23,854 nucleotides of DNA from Candidatus Multiplicimicrobium inquinatum. Its GTDB lineage: Bacteria > Omnitrophota > Omnitrophia > Omnitrophales > Aquincolibacteriaceae. How positions within the stretch are numbered: position 1 is the first letter of the stretch; each line of letters starts with the position of its first letter. A program made the translations under genes and the position numbers. Below the pieces are notes generated by a model. That model was not told the DNA's origin, ran no database searches, and worked only from the letters and a program-made list of their open reading frames with translations. Shown here piece after piece: positions 1-6,731 of this stretch. The DNA is taken from the NCBI GenBank assembly GCA_002344825.1, contig DDUN01000013.1, positions 1-23,854 on the forward strand. The letters run 5' to 3'.

Positions 1-17
1 TTAAAATTCTTTTTCAT
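1..17 (-). CDS. Possible start of the next gene downstream of proB (only 5 codons visible)
   Basis: An ATG on the minus strand (bases 15-17) lies two bases after the proB stop codon. It opens a frame beginning Met-Lys-Lys-Asn-Phe that runs off the left edge. The tight spacing suggests a co-transcribed gene. In many bacteria proB is followed by proA (gamma-glutamyl phosphate reductase), but five codons cannot identify the product, so this is context only. Confidence 0.35.
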
Positions 18-19
18 CT

Positions 20-1129
20 TCAGCCCCACACAACCAAATCATTGCGGTGAATTACTTCTCCGTGCGCGTCATAACCTAAAACAGAGGCGAGCTCATCACT
101 TTTACGCCCGGCTATTTTCTTGATCTCTTCACTTGAAAAACGCGCCACACCGCGCGCAAACACTTTTCCATCGGAGTTTTGAATTCCGACAATCTGCCCT
201 TTTTCAAATTTTCCGTTCACTTTGGTAATGCCGCCGGGAAGCAGGCTCTTGCTTCTGCGCGCGACCGCGTCAAACGCGCCGAAATCCACGCTTAAAGTGC
301 CGTAAGCTTTGGCTGAGAAACCAATCCAATTCCGCCGCGAGTTGACCGCGCCTTGTTTGGGGTGAAAAAGAGTCCCTTCGTCTTCGCCCTTCACCGCCGC
401 CTCAATCACATTTTTTCTTTTTCCATCTACGATTTGCAAAGGAATACCCAATTGCATCGCAACGCGCGCGGCATTAAGTTTTGCGGCCATTCCACCCACC
501 GTGGTCTCGCCTGATTTCGTGCCCAGATGCCCCCGAAGCTCTTGATCTATTTTCTCGACACCGCAAACTTCACGCAATCTTTCACCGGTTTTCAGCAAAA
601 AACCGTTTACATTAGAAAGATTGATCAACAAATCCGCTTTGACAAGATGAGCCACGTGCACGGATAAAATATCATTGTCTCCAAAAGCAATTTCTTCGGT
701 AGTAACGGTGTCATTCTCATTGACGACGGGAAGAATATTCTGAGTAATTAATGTTTCGAGTGTGGCTCGGGCATTTAAAAACCGTTCGCGCTCTTCAAGT
801 CCGTCGCGGGTTAACAATATCTGGGCGGTGTGTTTGCCTTTTTTAGAAAAAAATGTCTCATAGGCATTCATAAGCTTACCCTGTCCGATGGCGGCACAGG
901 CCTGCAGCTCGCGCATCAGCTTAGGACGCTTTTTCCGTTGAGTCACCTGCATGCCGAGCGCGATTGCACCAGAACTAACCACAACCATTTCATGGTCTTT
1001 CATCAATCTTAAAATCTGGTGGCACAAATTCGCGTGAGACGATTTTGAAAAAGCTCCGCCTGAGGAACTCAAGATGCTGCTCCCAATTTTAACGACGACT
1101 CTTTTCTTTTTAACCGATAAGGCTTTCAT
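20..1129 (-). CDS. proB: Glutamate 5-kinase with C-terminal PUA domain
   Basis: Cytoplasmic enzyme that phosphorylates L-glutamate with ATP to gamma-glutamyl phosphate, the first step of proline synthesis. The 369 residues match the usual full-length form. Visible amino-acid-kinase features are VVKIGSS (residues 12-18), VSSGAIALG (51-59), the VNENDTV substrate loop (136-142) and FGDND (149-153), plus the glycine-rich GTKSGETTVGGM segment (203-214). Residues from about 275 onward form the PUA domain found in full-length bacterial ProB. The ATG at 1127-1129 lies inside the last codons of obgE, a 20-base overlap that implies translational coupling. The obgE-proB order is common in Gram-negative genomes. 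Identification is firm from the motifs and order. Confidence 0.96.
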   Translation of the reverse strand: MKALSVKKKRVVVKIGSSILSSSGGAFSKSSHANLCHQILRLMKDHEMVVVSSGAIALGMQVTQRKKRPKLMRELQACAAIGQGKLMNAYETFFSKKGKHTAQILLTRDGLEERERFLNARATLETLITQNILPVVNENDTVTTEEIAFGDNDILSVHVAHLVKADLLINLSNVNGFLLKTGERLREVCGVEKIDQELRGHLGTKSGETTVGGMAAKLNAARVAMQLGIPLQIVDGKRKNVIEAAVKGEDEGTLFHPKQGAVNSRRNWIGFSAKAYGTLSVDFGAFDAVARRSKSLLPGGITKVNGKFEKGQIVGIQNSDGKVFARGVARFSSEEIKKIAGRKSDELASVLGYDAHGEVIHRNDLVVWG

Positions 1130-2090
1130 GTGCCCTAGCCTCGCAAGTCTTGGTTAAATGTTCAAGCAGAGGTTCAAAACCTTCTTTATCTTTGGCTGAA
1201 ATGTAAAAAACGGGCATGCCCGCCTTAGCCAATGATTTTTTAATTTCTTTCATCTTGTCCGTGGCATCGATTTTATTAACAACAGTGCACAATTCATACC
1301 GAGCCTCTTCAGGCGCATATTCTTTGAGAATTTCCGATAAATCATTCAGACCGTCTTTCACCGAATCAGCGAATTCCGTCACAGCATCCAAAAAAAGAAC
1401 TATGACTTTTGCCCGCACCAGCTGTCTTAAAAATTCAACACCCAAGCCATGGCCTTCTCGGGAAGTTTTTGAAACTGACATCATTTCACAGATAAACATT
1501 TGCTTATATCCGTCATACTCATAGGCCCCCACAGCAGGATACCGGGTTGAAAAAGGATAGTCCGTGACAGGCACTTGCGCGTTTGTAATGGCGCCCATAA
1601 ACTGGGACTTGCCGGAATTAGGAAGCCCCACAAGAAAAATATCGGAGACTAAAAAGTATTCCAATTCCACTTCAAGACGATCGCCTTTAATGCCGGTCGT
1701 TTGCTTGCGTCCACCTTCATTTCCGAAACCGCCGGCTCCGCCGCGCGCAACCATCACTTCATCGCCATCGTTTTTTAAATCACGAATTCCCATCCGGGTC
1801 GCGCGGTTATAAATACGCGTCCCGGGCGGAACCAAAATAATTTCGTCTTTGCCTTTACGGCCTTTTTTATTGTTACTTCCGCCATGCGCGCCCGACTCCG
1901 CGACAATGTGCTGCCGAAGCTTCAGTTTTTCAATTTTGGGAGCCTGATTGGATGCTTTAAAAATAACATGCCCGCCCCGCCCGCCATCACCGCCGGTCGG
2001 CACAATTTTTCTGTCTGTCCGGGCCTGATAGCTTTCACAACCATTTCCGCCATCACCCGCCTGAACAAGAACATGAACAAAATTAATCAT
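1110..2090 (-). CDS. obgE: Divergent Obg/CgtA-family GTPase with a degenerate G3 motif
   Basis: Obg proteins are essential large-ribosomal-subunit-associated GTPases. The glycine-rich N-terminal Obg fold is clear: AGDGGNGC at residues 11-18, GGDGGRGG at 33-40, then GARGG/GFGN-type patches around 116-127. The G domain keeps G1 (GLPNSGKS, 155-162), a YPFST switch-like segment (178-182), G4 (NKID, 272-275) and G5 (ISAK, 297-300). The G3/switch II segment, normally DIPGLIEGA, reads EMMSVSKTS at residues 202-210. The flanking GHGLG and FLRQLVRA align without a length change. The usual RREK-VPKGGPDGG stretch near residue 25 is also altered. Length (326) is near normal. It follows a strong terminator after rpmA, yet a weak AAGGA ribosome site precedes its ATG. 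It may be expressed by readthrough or a local promoter. The family call is firm; whether it hydrolyses GTP normally is doubtful. Confidence 0.93.
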   Translation of the reverse strand: MINFVHVLVQAGDGGNGCESYQARTDRKIVPTGGDGGRGGHVIFKASNQAPKIEKLKLRQHIVAESGAHGGSNNKKGRKGKDEIILVPPGTRIYNRATRMGIRDLKNDGDEVMVARGGAGGFGNEGGRKQTTGIKGDRLEVELEYFLVSDIFLVGLPNSGKSQFMGAITNAQVPVTDYPFSTRYPAVGAYEYDGYKQMFICEMMSVSKTSREGHGLGVEFLRQLVRAKVIVLFLDAVTEFADSVKDGLNDLSEILKEYAPEEARYELCTVVNKIDATDKMKEIKKSLAKAGMPVFYISAKDKEGFEPLLEHLTKTCEARAHESLIG

Positions 2091-2136
2091 AAAAAGAATT
2101 CCTTAAAAGTGAGAAGAAGCAGTCTCCCAAAAGCAA

Positions 2137-2173
2137 AAAGGCTAAAAAGGAGAAGAGCTCCATTTTAGCCTTT
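2137..2173 (-). terminator. Rho-independent terminator after rpmA
   Basis: A near-perfect hairpin has an 11-base outer arm (AAAGGCTAAAA, 2137-2147, paired with 2163-2173), one A/A mismatch, a GGAG/CTCC inner stem and a 5-base loop. On the minus strand it is followed by TTGCTTTT. It sits between rpmA and obgE and should uncouple obgE-proB from the ribosomal protein transcript. Confidence 0.85.
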
Positions 2174-2179
2174 AGGAAA

Positions 2180-2209
2180 CCTTGCCGTCCGAAAAGGACC
2201 TCGGCAAGG
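2180..2209 (-). other. Second hairpin immediately after rpmA
   Basis: CCTTGCCG (2180-2187) pairs with CGGCAAGG (2202-2209), with an inner TCC/GGA pairing. It lies 3 bases past the rpmA stop and just before the stronger terminator at 2137-2173. It lacks a clear U-tract of its own. It may be a 3'-end stabilising stem or the first half of a tandem terminator. Confidence 0.55.
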
Positions 2210-2212
2210 AAA

Positions 2213-2455
2213 TTAAGATGGGATGATATTAACCGTGCGATTGGTCTGAAACTCCACAACACCGTCACGCATCGCAAAAAGCGTGTCATCGCCGCCGATA
2301 CCAACATAACGACCAGGGCGGAACTTCGTTCCGCGCTGGCGCAAAATGATATTGCCCGCTTTGATTTTTTGGCTGCCGTAAATTTTTACGCCAAGCCGTT
2401 TCGAGTTTGAATCCCGTCCGTTCTGCGTACTACCTTGACCAACTTTATGTGCCAT
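2213..2455 (-). CDS. rpmA: 50S ribosomal protein L27
   Basis: Structural protein of the large ribosomal subunit near the peptidyl-transferase centre. The 80-residue length and the sequence are typical: the N-terminus MAHKVGQGST, then NGRDSNSKRLGVK and the IIxRQRGTKFxPG core. The protein begins directly with MAHK, so there is no cleavable N-terminal extension of the Firmicutes type and no Prp protease gene between L21 and L27. It starts 12 bases after the rplU stop with an AAAGG ribosome site, and shares the rplU promoter. Confidence 0.98.
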   Translation of the reverse strand: MAHKVGQGSTQNGRDSNSKRLGVKIYGSQKIKAGNIILRQRGTKFRPGRYVGIGGDDTLFAMRDGVVEFQTNRTVNIIPS

Positions 2456-2467
2456 GACGCTCTACCT

Positions 2468-2788
2468 TTATTTGACTTTGATTTCTTTAACGCGCAATTC
2501 CGCGTAAGTTTGACGATGACCTACTTTTCGCTTGTAATCCTTACGGCGCTTAAACTTAAAGCTAATCACTTTTTTAGACTTAACTTCGCCTAAGTATTCA
2601 CAAATCACTTTCGCTCCGGAAATAACCGGCGTGCCGATCTGGGCACCTTTGTCATCGGAGTAAAAAAGGACTCGGTCAAGCTCAACCGTTTTCCCCTTAA
2701 CTTCGCCTAACTTTTCGACCTGAATCGTCTGATCCGCTTCAACCCAATACTGCTTTGAACCTGACTCAATAATTGCATAAGTGCTCAT
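2468..2788 (-). CDS. rplU: 50S ribosomal protein L21
   Basis: Large-subunit ribosomal protein that binds 23S rRNA. The 106 residues include the diagnostic N-terminus (YAIIESGSKQYWVE, residues 4-17) and the basic C-terminal KFKRRKDYKRKVGHRQ stretch (78-93). A good ribosome site (AGGAGA) lies 5-6 bases ahead of the ATG. It is the first gene of an L21-L27 unit behind a near-consensus promoter. Confidence 0.98.
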   Translation of the reverse strand: MSTYAIIESGSKQYWVEADQTIQVEKLGEVKGKTVELDRVLFYSDDKGAQIGTPVISGAKVICEYLGEVKSKKVISFKFKRRKDYKRKVGHRQTYAELRVKEIKVK

Positions 2789-2814
2789 AGTGTTCTCCTG
2801 AAAAATGAGTGCAA

Positions 2815-2843
2815 ATTGTATGGGCTGAGCCCTGCCCTGTCAA
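2815..2843 (-). promoter_or_regulatory. Sigma-70-type promoter of rplU-rpmA
   Basis: Read on the minus strand: TTGACA (2838-2843), a 17-base spacer, then TACAAT (2815-2820). Transcription would start near 2808, giving a leader of about 20 bases carrying the AGGAGA site. The spacer holds an odd-centred palindrome (GGGCT-n-AGCCC, 2822-2832) that may be chance. The match to consensus and the position argue strongly for a real promoter. Confidence 0.85.
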
Positions 2844-2860
2844 GGCTATTTTAACCCTTT

Positions 2861-3697
2861 TTAAAGACTCGGGTTACGGTGTTTTAAAACCGGAAAAAGG
2901 CGCCGAAAACGCCTTAAATCCACGAAATCAAGGTCTTGAATCAGCATTTGAGGGGTAGCCTGAGAAGCTTCGCTTAAGACCTCTCCCAGCGGATTAACAA
3001 CCATGCTATGCCCGTAGCTGATAATACCGGATCCCGGATGTCTTCCACATTGCCCCGGAGCCACAACAAAACATTGGTTCTCAATAGCACGCGCGCGCAA
3101 AAGAACCTCCCAAGCCGTTTTCCCCGTTTTAGCGGTAAAGTTAGCGGGAACAAACAACACCTCCGCACCCTTTTGACTCAAAGATCGAAAATACTCCGGA
3201 AACCGCAAATCATAACAAATCCCGACCCCTGCTTTGACGTGACCCTGTGTAAATAATCCGGGCTTATTCCCCGCAGTAATTGTTTTCGATTCCTGAACCC
3301 GGACACCGGGCAAATTAATATCAAAAAGGTGCATTTTGCGATAACGTAAAATGATTTCACCTTTCGACGAAATAACAAAACAGGTATTCGAAAATCGCGG
3401 CCGACCTTTTGAGCGCCCCAGGTTCAAAGGCTCAAGAAGACTTCCCGCAACAATGGTTAAGCGGTTTTCAACTGCCGTTTTTTTTAAGTTAGTGAGAGTC
3501 TCTAAAAAAATCTGGGGGGCAAGCCGGTCAGACTCTTTTTCCGAAGCACGCAACATAAAGTTTTCGGGCAAAGCAGCAATGCAAGAACCTTGACGGGCCG
3601 ATTGAATCAAAAACTTTTCGGATTGTTTCCAGTTTTTTTTCCAGTCTTCGCCGGCATTTATTTGAACACAAGCAATCCGCAAGCGGCTCACACCCAT
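2861..3697 (-). CDS. Carbon-nitrogen hydrolase (nitrilase superfamily; Nit1/deaminated-glutathione amidase-like)
   Basis: Cytoplasmic amidase of the nitrilase superfamily. The catalytic triad is visible: Glu45 in LPENF, Lys121 in YRKMHLFD, and Cys161 in GICYDLRFPE. The combination KMHLFD plus CYDLRFPEYFR is typical of the Nit1/Nit2 branch, whose members include deaminated-glutathione and omega-amidases; the exact substrate cannot be read from sequence. Length (278) is normal. Its ATG overlaps the stop of the upstream DUF547 gene by one base (TAATG), so it is translationally coupled. It is the last gene of the operon that begins at 8260. The family is certain; the substrate is an inference. 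Confidence 0.9.
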   Translation of the reverse strand: MGVSRLRIACVQINAGEDWKKNWKQSEKFLIQSARQGSCIAALPENFMLRASEKESDRLAPQIFLETLTNLKKTAVENRLTIVAGSLLEPLNLGRSKGRPRFSNTCFVISSKGEIILRYRKMHLFDINLPGVRVQESKTITAGNKPGLFTQGHVKAGVGICYDLRFPEYFRSLSQKGAEVLFVPANFTAKTGKTAWEVLLRARAIENQCFVVAPGQCGRHPGSGIISYGHSMVVNPLGEVLSEASQATPQMLIQDLDFVDLRRFRRLFPVLKHRNPSL

Positions 3698-4509
3698 TAA
3701 GAAGAAAGGCGATCATTGAGCGACCAATCATAAGGAAAGTATTCGACTTTAAATTGCCCGCTTTTCAAAAACCGTATTTGCTCTATGTTCTTGGAGTAGT
3801 TAATTAAAAAATTAACAACGGCCGTATCCGGTCTACTCAGCTTGGCGCGGCGTTCGGGACGATTATACTTCTCCACGAAATCAGGCGCATACCATTGAAA
3901 AAGTTGCGAGAGAACAACACGTTTCGCCGCGACATCTACTTTCACCATCTCAGGACGCTGAACTTCTGAGCGAACACGTTTAAATAATTGCCCTGCCGCG
4001 CGCAGGCCTGTAAAAGCCTCTTTGGGGAAAAGAGGGCCGCTGACTGACGCAGTCGCTAAGACTAAATGTATTTTTTCTTCTTCAAGACCAGAAAGCTGCT
4101 GGCTTCGGATTTGAGAAAGACTGTGTCTCGCCTCAAAACCACCCGGTTGAGCCCCCACAACCAAAAACTGCCTATCCCAAAAACTGGGGACATCCTGCGT
4201 GCTCAAAATAGGGTAATTTTCGAGAACTGCCGCCACTAAACCGGCATGATAAACATTAACCCAAAAAGCAAGATTTTCGGATTCGGGACCTGAAGAAATC
4301 GCCTTAATATCAACCTGACTGAGAGAATCAAGATACCGGTCAAGATCCGCCCGATCCTTGGATACAGCCGCATAATCTAAACGCCCCTGATCGTCCACGT
4401 GACGCTTCAAGAATGAATCCAGATCAGAATGATCGAATCCTTGCGCAAAAAGCAAGGGGGTGAAAAAAACCAGAAAAAGAAAAGGAGCCGCAGCACGTTT
4501 AAAAAACAT
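3697..4509 (-). CDS. Exported DUF547-domain protein
   Basis: DUF547 proteins have no firmly established biochemical role. The N-terminus is a signal peptide: KR at residues 4-5, a hydrophobic run to about 22, then LLFAQG as a plausible cleavage region. Family features follow: NLAFWVNVYHAGL (79-91, the FWxNxYNA motif), the HSLSQIRSQQL segment, a LVLATASVSGPLFP segment (matching the family's ALxCxxxxCPxL, but without cysteines) and a terminal YDWSLN (259-264). The start lies 5 bases after the preceding gene, with no good ribosome site. Because the usual cysteines are absent, any metal- or redox-related role would differ from typical members. It is probably periplasmic. Confidence 0.8.
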   Translation of the reverse strand: MFFKRAAAPFLFLVFFTPLLFAQGFDHSDLDSFLKRHVDDQGRLDYAAVSKDRADLDRYLDSLSQVDIKAISSGPESENLAFWVNVYHAGLVAAVLENYPILSTQDVPSFWDRQFLVVGAQPGGFEARHSLSQIRSQQLSGLEEEKIHLVLATASVSGPLFPKEAFTGLRAAGQLFKRVRSEVQRPEMVKVDVAAKRVVLSQLFQWYAPDFVEKYNRPERRAKLSRPDTAVVNFLINYSKNIEQIRFLKSGQFKVEYFPYDWSLNDRLSS

Positions 4510-4514
4510 TCGAA

Positions 4515-4805
4515 TTAAAAGCGAATGCCGTACTTTTTAAGAAACAACTGATCTTCCGAACTGATTTCGTATTTTAAATCTTCCGGTTTGCCGTCGGCTT
4601 CACGGTCCAAAATCTCGTCAAACTCGTCAAATGCCTCATCGGTGACCGGGAAAAAGTTAAAAATGAAAACATTTGAATCGCCCTTAGGAAATTTAAAAGA
4701 TTGAGCATCCGGATTTTTTGAAATTTGGGGATGTTGGGCAATAATCTTTTGAAGTAACGCCATTAATTCGTTCATGTATTGATCAAATTCTCTCTCTGAA
4801 CCCAT
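4515..4805 (-). CDS. Uncharacterised acidic 96-residue protein
   Basis: I do not recognise a family. The protein is small, acidic and has no signal peptide. A helical N-terminal part (residues 1-28) is followed by FKFPKGDSNVFIFNFFPVTDEAF, then an Asp/Glu-rich stretch (DEFDEILDREADGKPED) and a C-terminal FLKKYGIRF. The start is placed at the ATG at 4803-4805 because GGAG lies 8 bases upstream. A longer reading to 4844 would need a TTG codon with no ribosome site. It sits between the TlpA-like lipoprotein gene and the DUF547 gene in one transcription unit. Confidence 0.7.
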   Translation of the reverse strand: MGSEREFDQYMNELMALLQKIIAQHPQISKNPDAQSFKFPKGDSNVFIFNFFPVTDEAFDEFDEILDREADGKPEDLKYEISSEDQLFLKKYGIRF

Positions 4806-4840
4806 ATGATAAACTCCTTCATGTGTTCGAGATTGTAAAA

Positions 4841-5356
4841 TCAAACGCCTAAAGCTTCTTCCAATTTCTCTAAGGTCGGAAGACGGAACCCATAATAAAG
4901 AATTTCTCCCCCTTTGGCAAGAAGCACCACCGAGGGTATTGCCGTCACCCCAAAAAGATCCGAAAGCTCTCCGCTTTCGTCCAAAATGACAGGGTATTTC
5001 AGATTGGTCGACGATAAAAATTCTTTAACGTGCTCGGCTTCTTCCTGAACATTAATCGAAACAACTTCTAACTTTGAAGAATGCTGCTTAGCAATTTCAT
5101 TCAACGCGGGAAGCTCTTCCTTGCATGCTTCGCACCAAGTTGCCCAAAAAGCAACCAAAACGGGCTTAGCTTGATTTGCTGTCTTAAAATCGAAGCGCGG
5201 TTGATTCTCGGGATAAAAAACATCCGCCTGAACGGCTTGAATTTTTGAATTAAGCGAACGAGACTTCGCAGAATCGGAGCAGCCCGACAAAGCTAAGGCT
5301 ATTAAAACCAAGGCAAAGATCTTCATTCTCACACGGAAGAAAAAGACATTCATCAT
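4841..5356 (-). CDS. TlpA/ResA-like thioredoxin-fold lipoprotein
   Basis: Membrane-anchored periplasmic thiol-disulfide protein. A lipobox (LSGC, Cys26) ends a hydrophobic signal segment. The thioredoxin-like domain spans about 55-171, with the redox motif WCEAC (Cys75, Cys78) and the cis-proline in AIPSVV. This layout fits TlpA/ResA proteins that reduce extracytoplasmic thiols, often for cytochrome c maturation, but no cytochrome genes are in view. Two starts are possible: the ATG at 5356, or the ATG at 5326 (MKIFALV), which gives the more compact lipoprotein signal. Neither has a clear ribosome site. It lies 30 bases after trxB, so the two redox genes are probably co-expressed. Confidence 0.88.
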   Translation of the reverse strand: MMNVFFFRVRMKIFALVLIALALSGCSDSAKSRSLNSKIQAVQADVFYPENQPRFDFKTANQAKPVLVAFWATWCEACKEELPALNEIAKQHSSKLEVVSINVQEEAEHVKEFLSSTNLKYPVILDESGELSDLFGVTAIPSVVLLAKGGEILYYGFRLPTLEKLEEALGV

Positions 5357-5386
5357 AATGAGAGCGCGGCCCGAAAAGTGCGCTTT

Positions 5387-6316
5387 TTAGTGCTCGAGAT
5401 AGGCTTGAGCCGATAACGCAGCTTCACAGCCCTCGCCGCAAGCCGTTACAAGCTGTTTCACAGCGCCAAAACGAATTTCTCCTGCGGCAAAAATCCCCTC
5501 GACGGAAGTCTGCAAGCCTTCTCCGTTGGCTAAAACATATCCGTGATCATTCATATTCACAACACCGCGCACTAACTTTGAATTGGGATCATGTCCCACA
5601 AAGACAAAAAGCCCGTCCGTTTTGAAGTCTGTCGTGGCTTGGGTCTTTAAGTTCTTAAGCACAACGCCTTCAACCTTATCTTTCCCGACAACTTTCTCAA
5701 CAACCGTGTCCCAAATAAATTTGATTTTAGGATTCGTTTTTGCGCGATCTTGCAAAATAGGGCTGGCACGCAAACTGTCGCGGCGATGCACAACCGTGAC
5801 CTGCGTCGCGAAACGAGTCAGAAAAATACCTTCCTGCAAAGCCGAATCTCCGCCCCCGACAACCACCACTTCTTTCCCTTTGAAGAAAGCTCCGTCGCAA
5901 GTAGCACAATAAGAAACACCTTTGCCTGTCAGCTCTTTTTCCATGGGGACGTTCAGCATACGAAAAGACGCGCCCATGGCAAGAATGATTGTCTTAGAAA
6001 AAAAAGACTCTGAAGCTGTTTTGAGCTCAAAAGTTTTGTCTTCTTTCTTCTGAATGGAAAGAACTTCATCATAAAAAAATTTCGTCCCGTACTTTTCTGC
6101 CTGCGTCTGCATCTTCATCGCGATATCAGGCCCCAACACTCCCTCAGGAAATCCGGGGTAATTTTCAACCATATCCGTCACGGCAATTTGACCGCCTGGG
6201 ACAAGCTTTTCAAACAATCCTGTTTTTAAATTAGCCCGCGAAGCGTAAAGTGCCGCTGTCATTCCGGAACCACCCCCGCCGATAATTAAAACATCCCACA
6301 CATCTTGATTAATCAT
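5387..6316 (-). CDS. trxB: Thioredoxin reductase (NADPH, FAD)
   Basis: Cytoplasmic flavoprotein that reduces thioredoxin with NADPH. The 309 residues show the FAD motif GGGGSGMTAALYA (13-25), the redox-active CATC (Cys137-Cys140), the NADPH-binding GGGDSA (154-159), the HRR phosphate-binding motif (177-179) and the C-terminal FAD signature GIFAAGEIRF, where the usual Asp is Glu. The ATG overlaps the end of the DUF151 gene by 8 bases and has a purine-rich site (AGGAAAAGGA). No thioredoxin gene is in the window. The TlpA-like lipoprotein downstream acts on the other side of the membrane and would need an intermediary to be a partner. Confidence 0.96.
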   Translation of the reverse strand: MINQDVWDVLIIGGGGSGMTAALYASRANLKTGLFEKLVPGGQIAVTDMVENYPGFPEGVLGPDIAMKMQTQAEKYGTKFFYDEVLSIQKKEDKTFELKTASESFFSKTIILAMGASFRMLNVPMEKELTGKGVSYCATCDGAFFKGKEVVVVGGGDSALQEGIFLTRFATQVTVVHRRDSLRASPILQDRAKTNPKIKFIWDTVVEKVVGKDKVEGVVLKNLKTQATTDFKTDGLFVFVGHDPNSKLVRGVVNMNDHGYVLANGEGLQTSVEGIFAAGEIRFGAVKQLVTACGEGCEAALSAQAYLEH

Positions 6317-6731
6317 TTTTTCCTTTTCCTTCTGATGAAACCGAGGCCATTTTCATGACTTTGCTTTCAGCAAAAATGGGCACCCCTGCCCGAAGCGCTA
6401 CGGCAATACAGTCCGATGGACGCGCGTCCACGGAAACCGATTCGCCGGAAGATTTTTTAAGATTCATTTTCGCGTAAAAAGTTTGATGATCCATACGGTC
6501 AATCACAACATTGCGGATCGTGGCGTCTAAATCACGGATGACATTGGTCATCAAATCATGCGTCATCGGACGAGGCAAATCAACTTCCCTCACACGAAGC
6601 TGAATGGATTGAGCTTCCGGCAGCCCAATCACAAGGGGCAAAAGCCGTGTCCCCTTTTTTTCCCGAAAAACAAGAACCTGATCCGCCCGATTTTCATCAA
6701 TTAAAATCTTACTGAGCGTCAACTCGATCAT
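6309..6731 (-). CDS. Bifunctional nuclease (BFN/DUF151) family protein
   Basis: Members of this family include plant and bacterial proteins reported to have nuclease activity; the bacterial role is poorly defined. Family marks are RPMTHDLM (residues 54-61) and the hallmark VDARPSDCIAVALR (101-114). The N-terminal half has the LPLVIGLPEAQSI strand-turn-strand typical of DUF151. The start is set at the ATG at 6729-6731, which overlaps the upstream stop as ATGA. A longer reading to 6746 would use TTG and is less likely. At 140 residues it is a single-domain form lacking the UVR extension seen in some homologues. Confidence 0.87.
   Translation of the reverse strand: MIELTLSKILIDENRADQVLVFREKKGTRLLPLVIGLPEAQSIQLRVREVDLPRPMTHDLMTNVIRDLDATIRNVVIDRMDHQTFYAKMNLKKSSGESVSVDARPSDCIAVALRAGVPIFAESKVMKMASVSSEGKGKND

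Noticed and set aside
1458..1487. A frameshift pair as the cause of the missing Obg G3 motif
   Set aside because: The segment has the normal length and both flanks are in frame. Neither other frame of this stretch yields DIPGLIEGA, so a double sequencing error is unlikely.
4806..4844. Longer N-terminus of the 96-residue protein starting at TTG
   Set aside because: The TTG has no ribosome site, whereas the ATG at 4805 has GGAG at good spacing.
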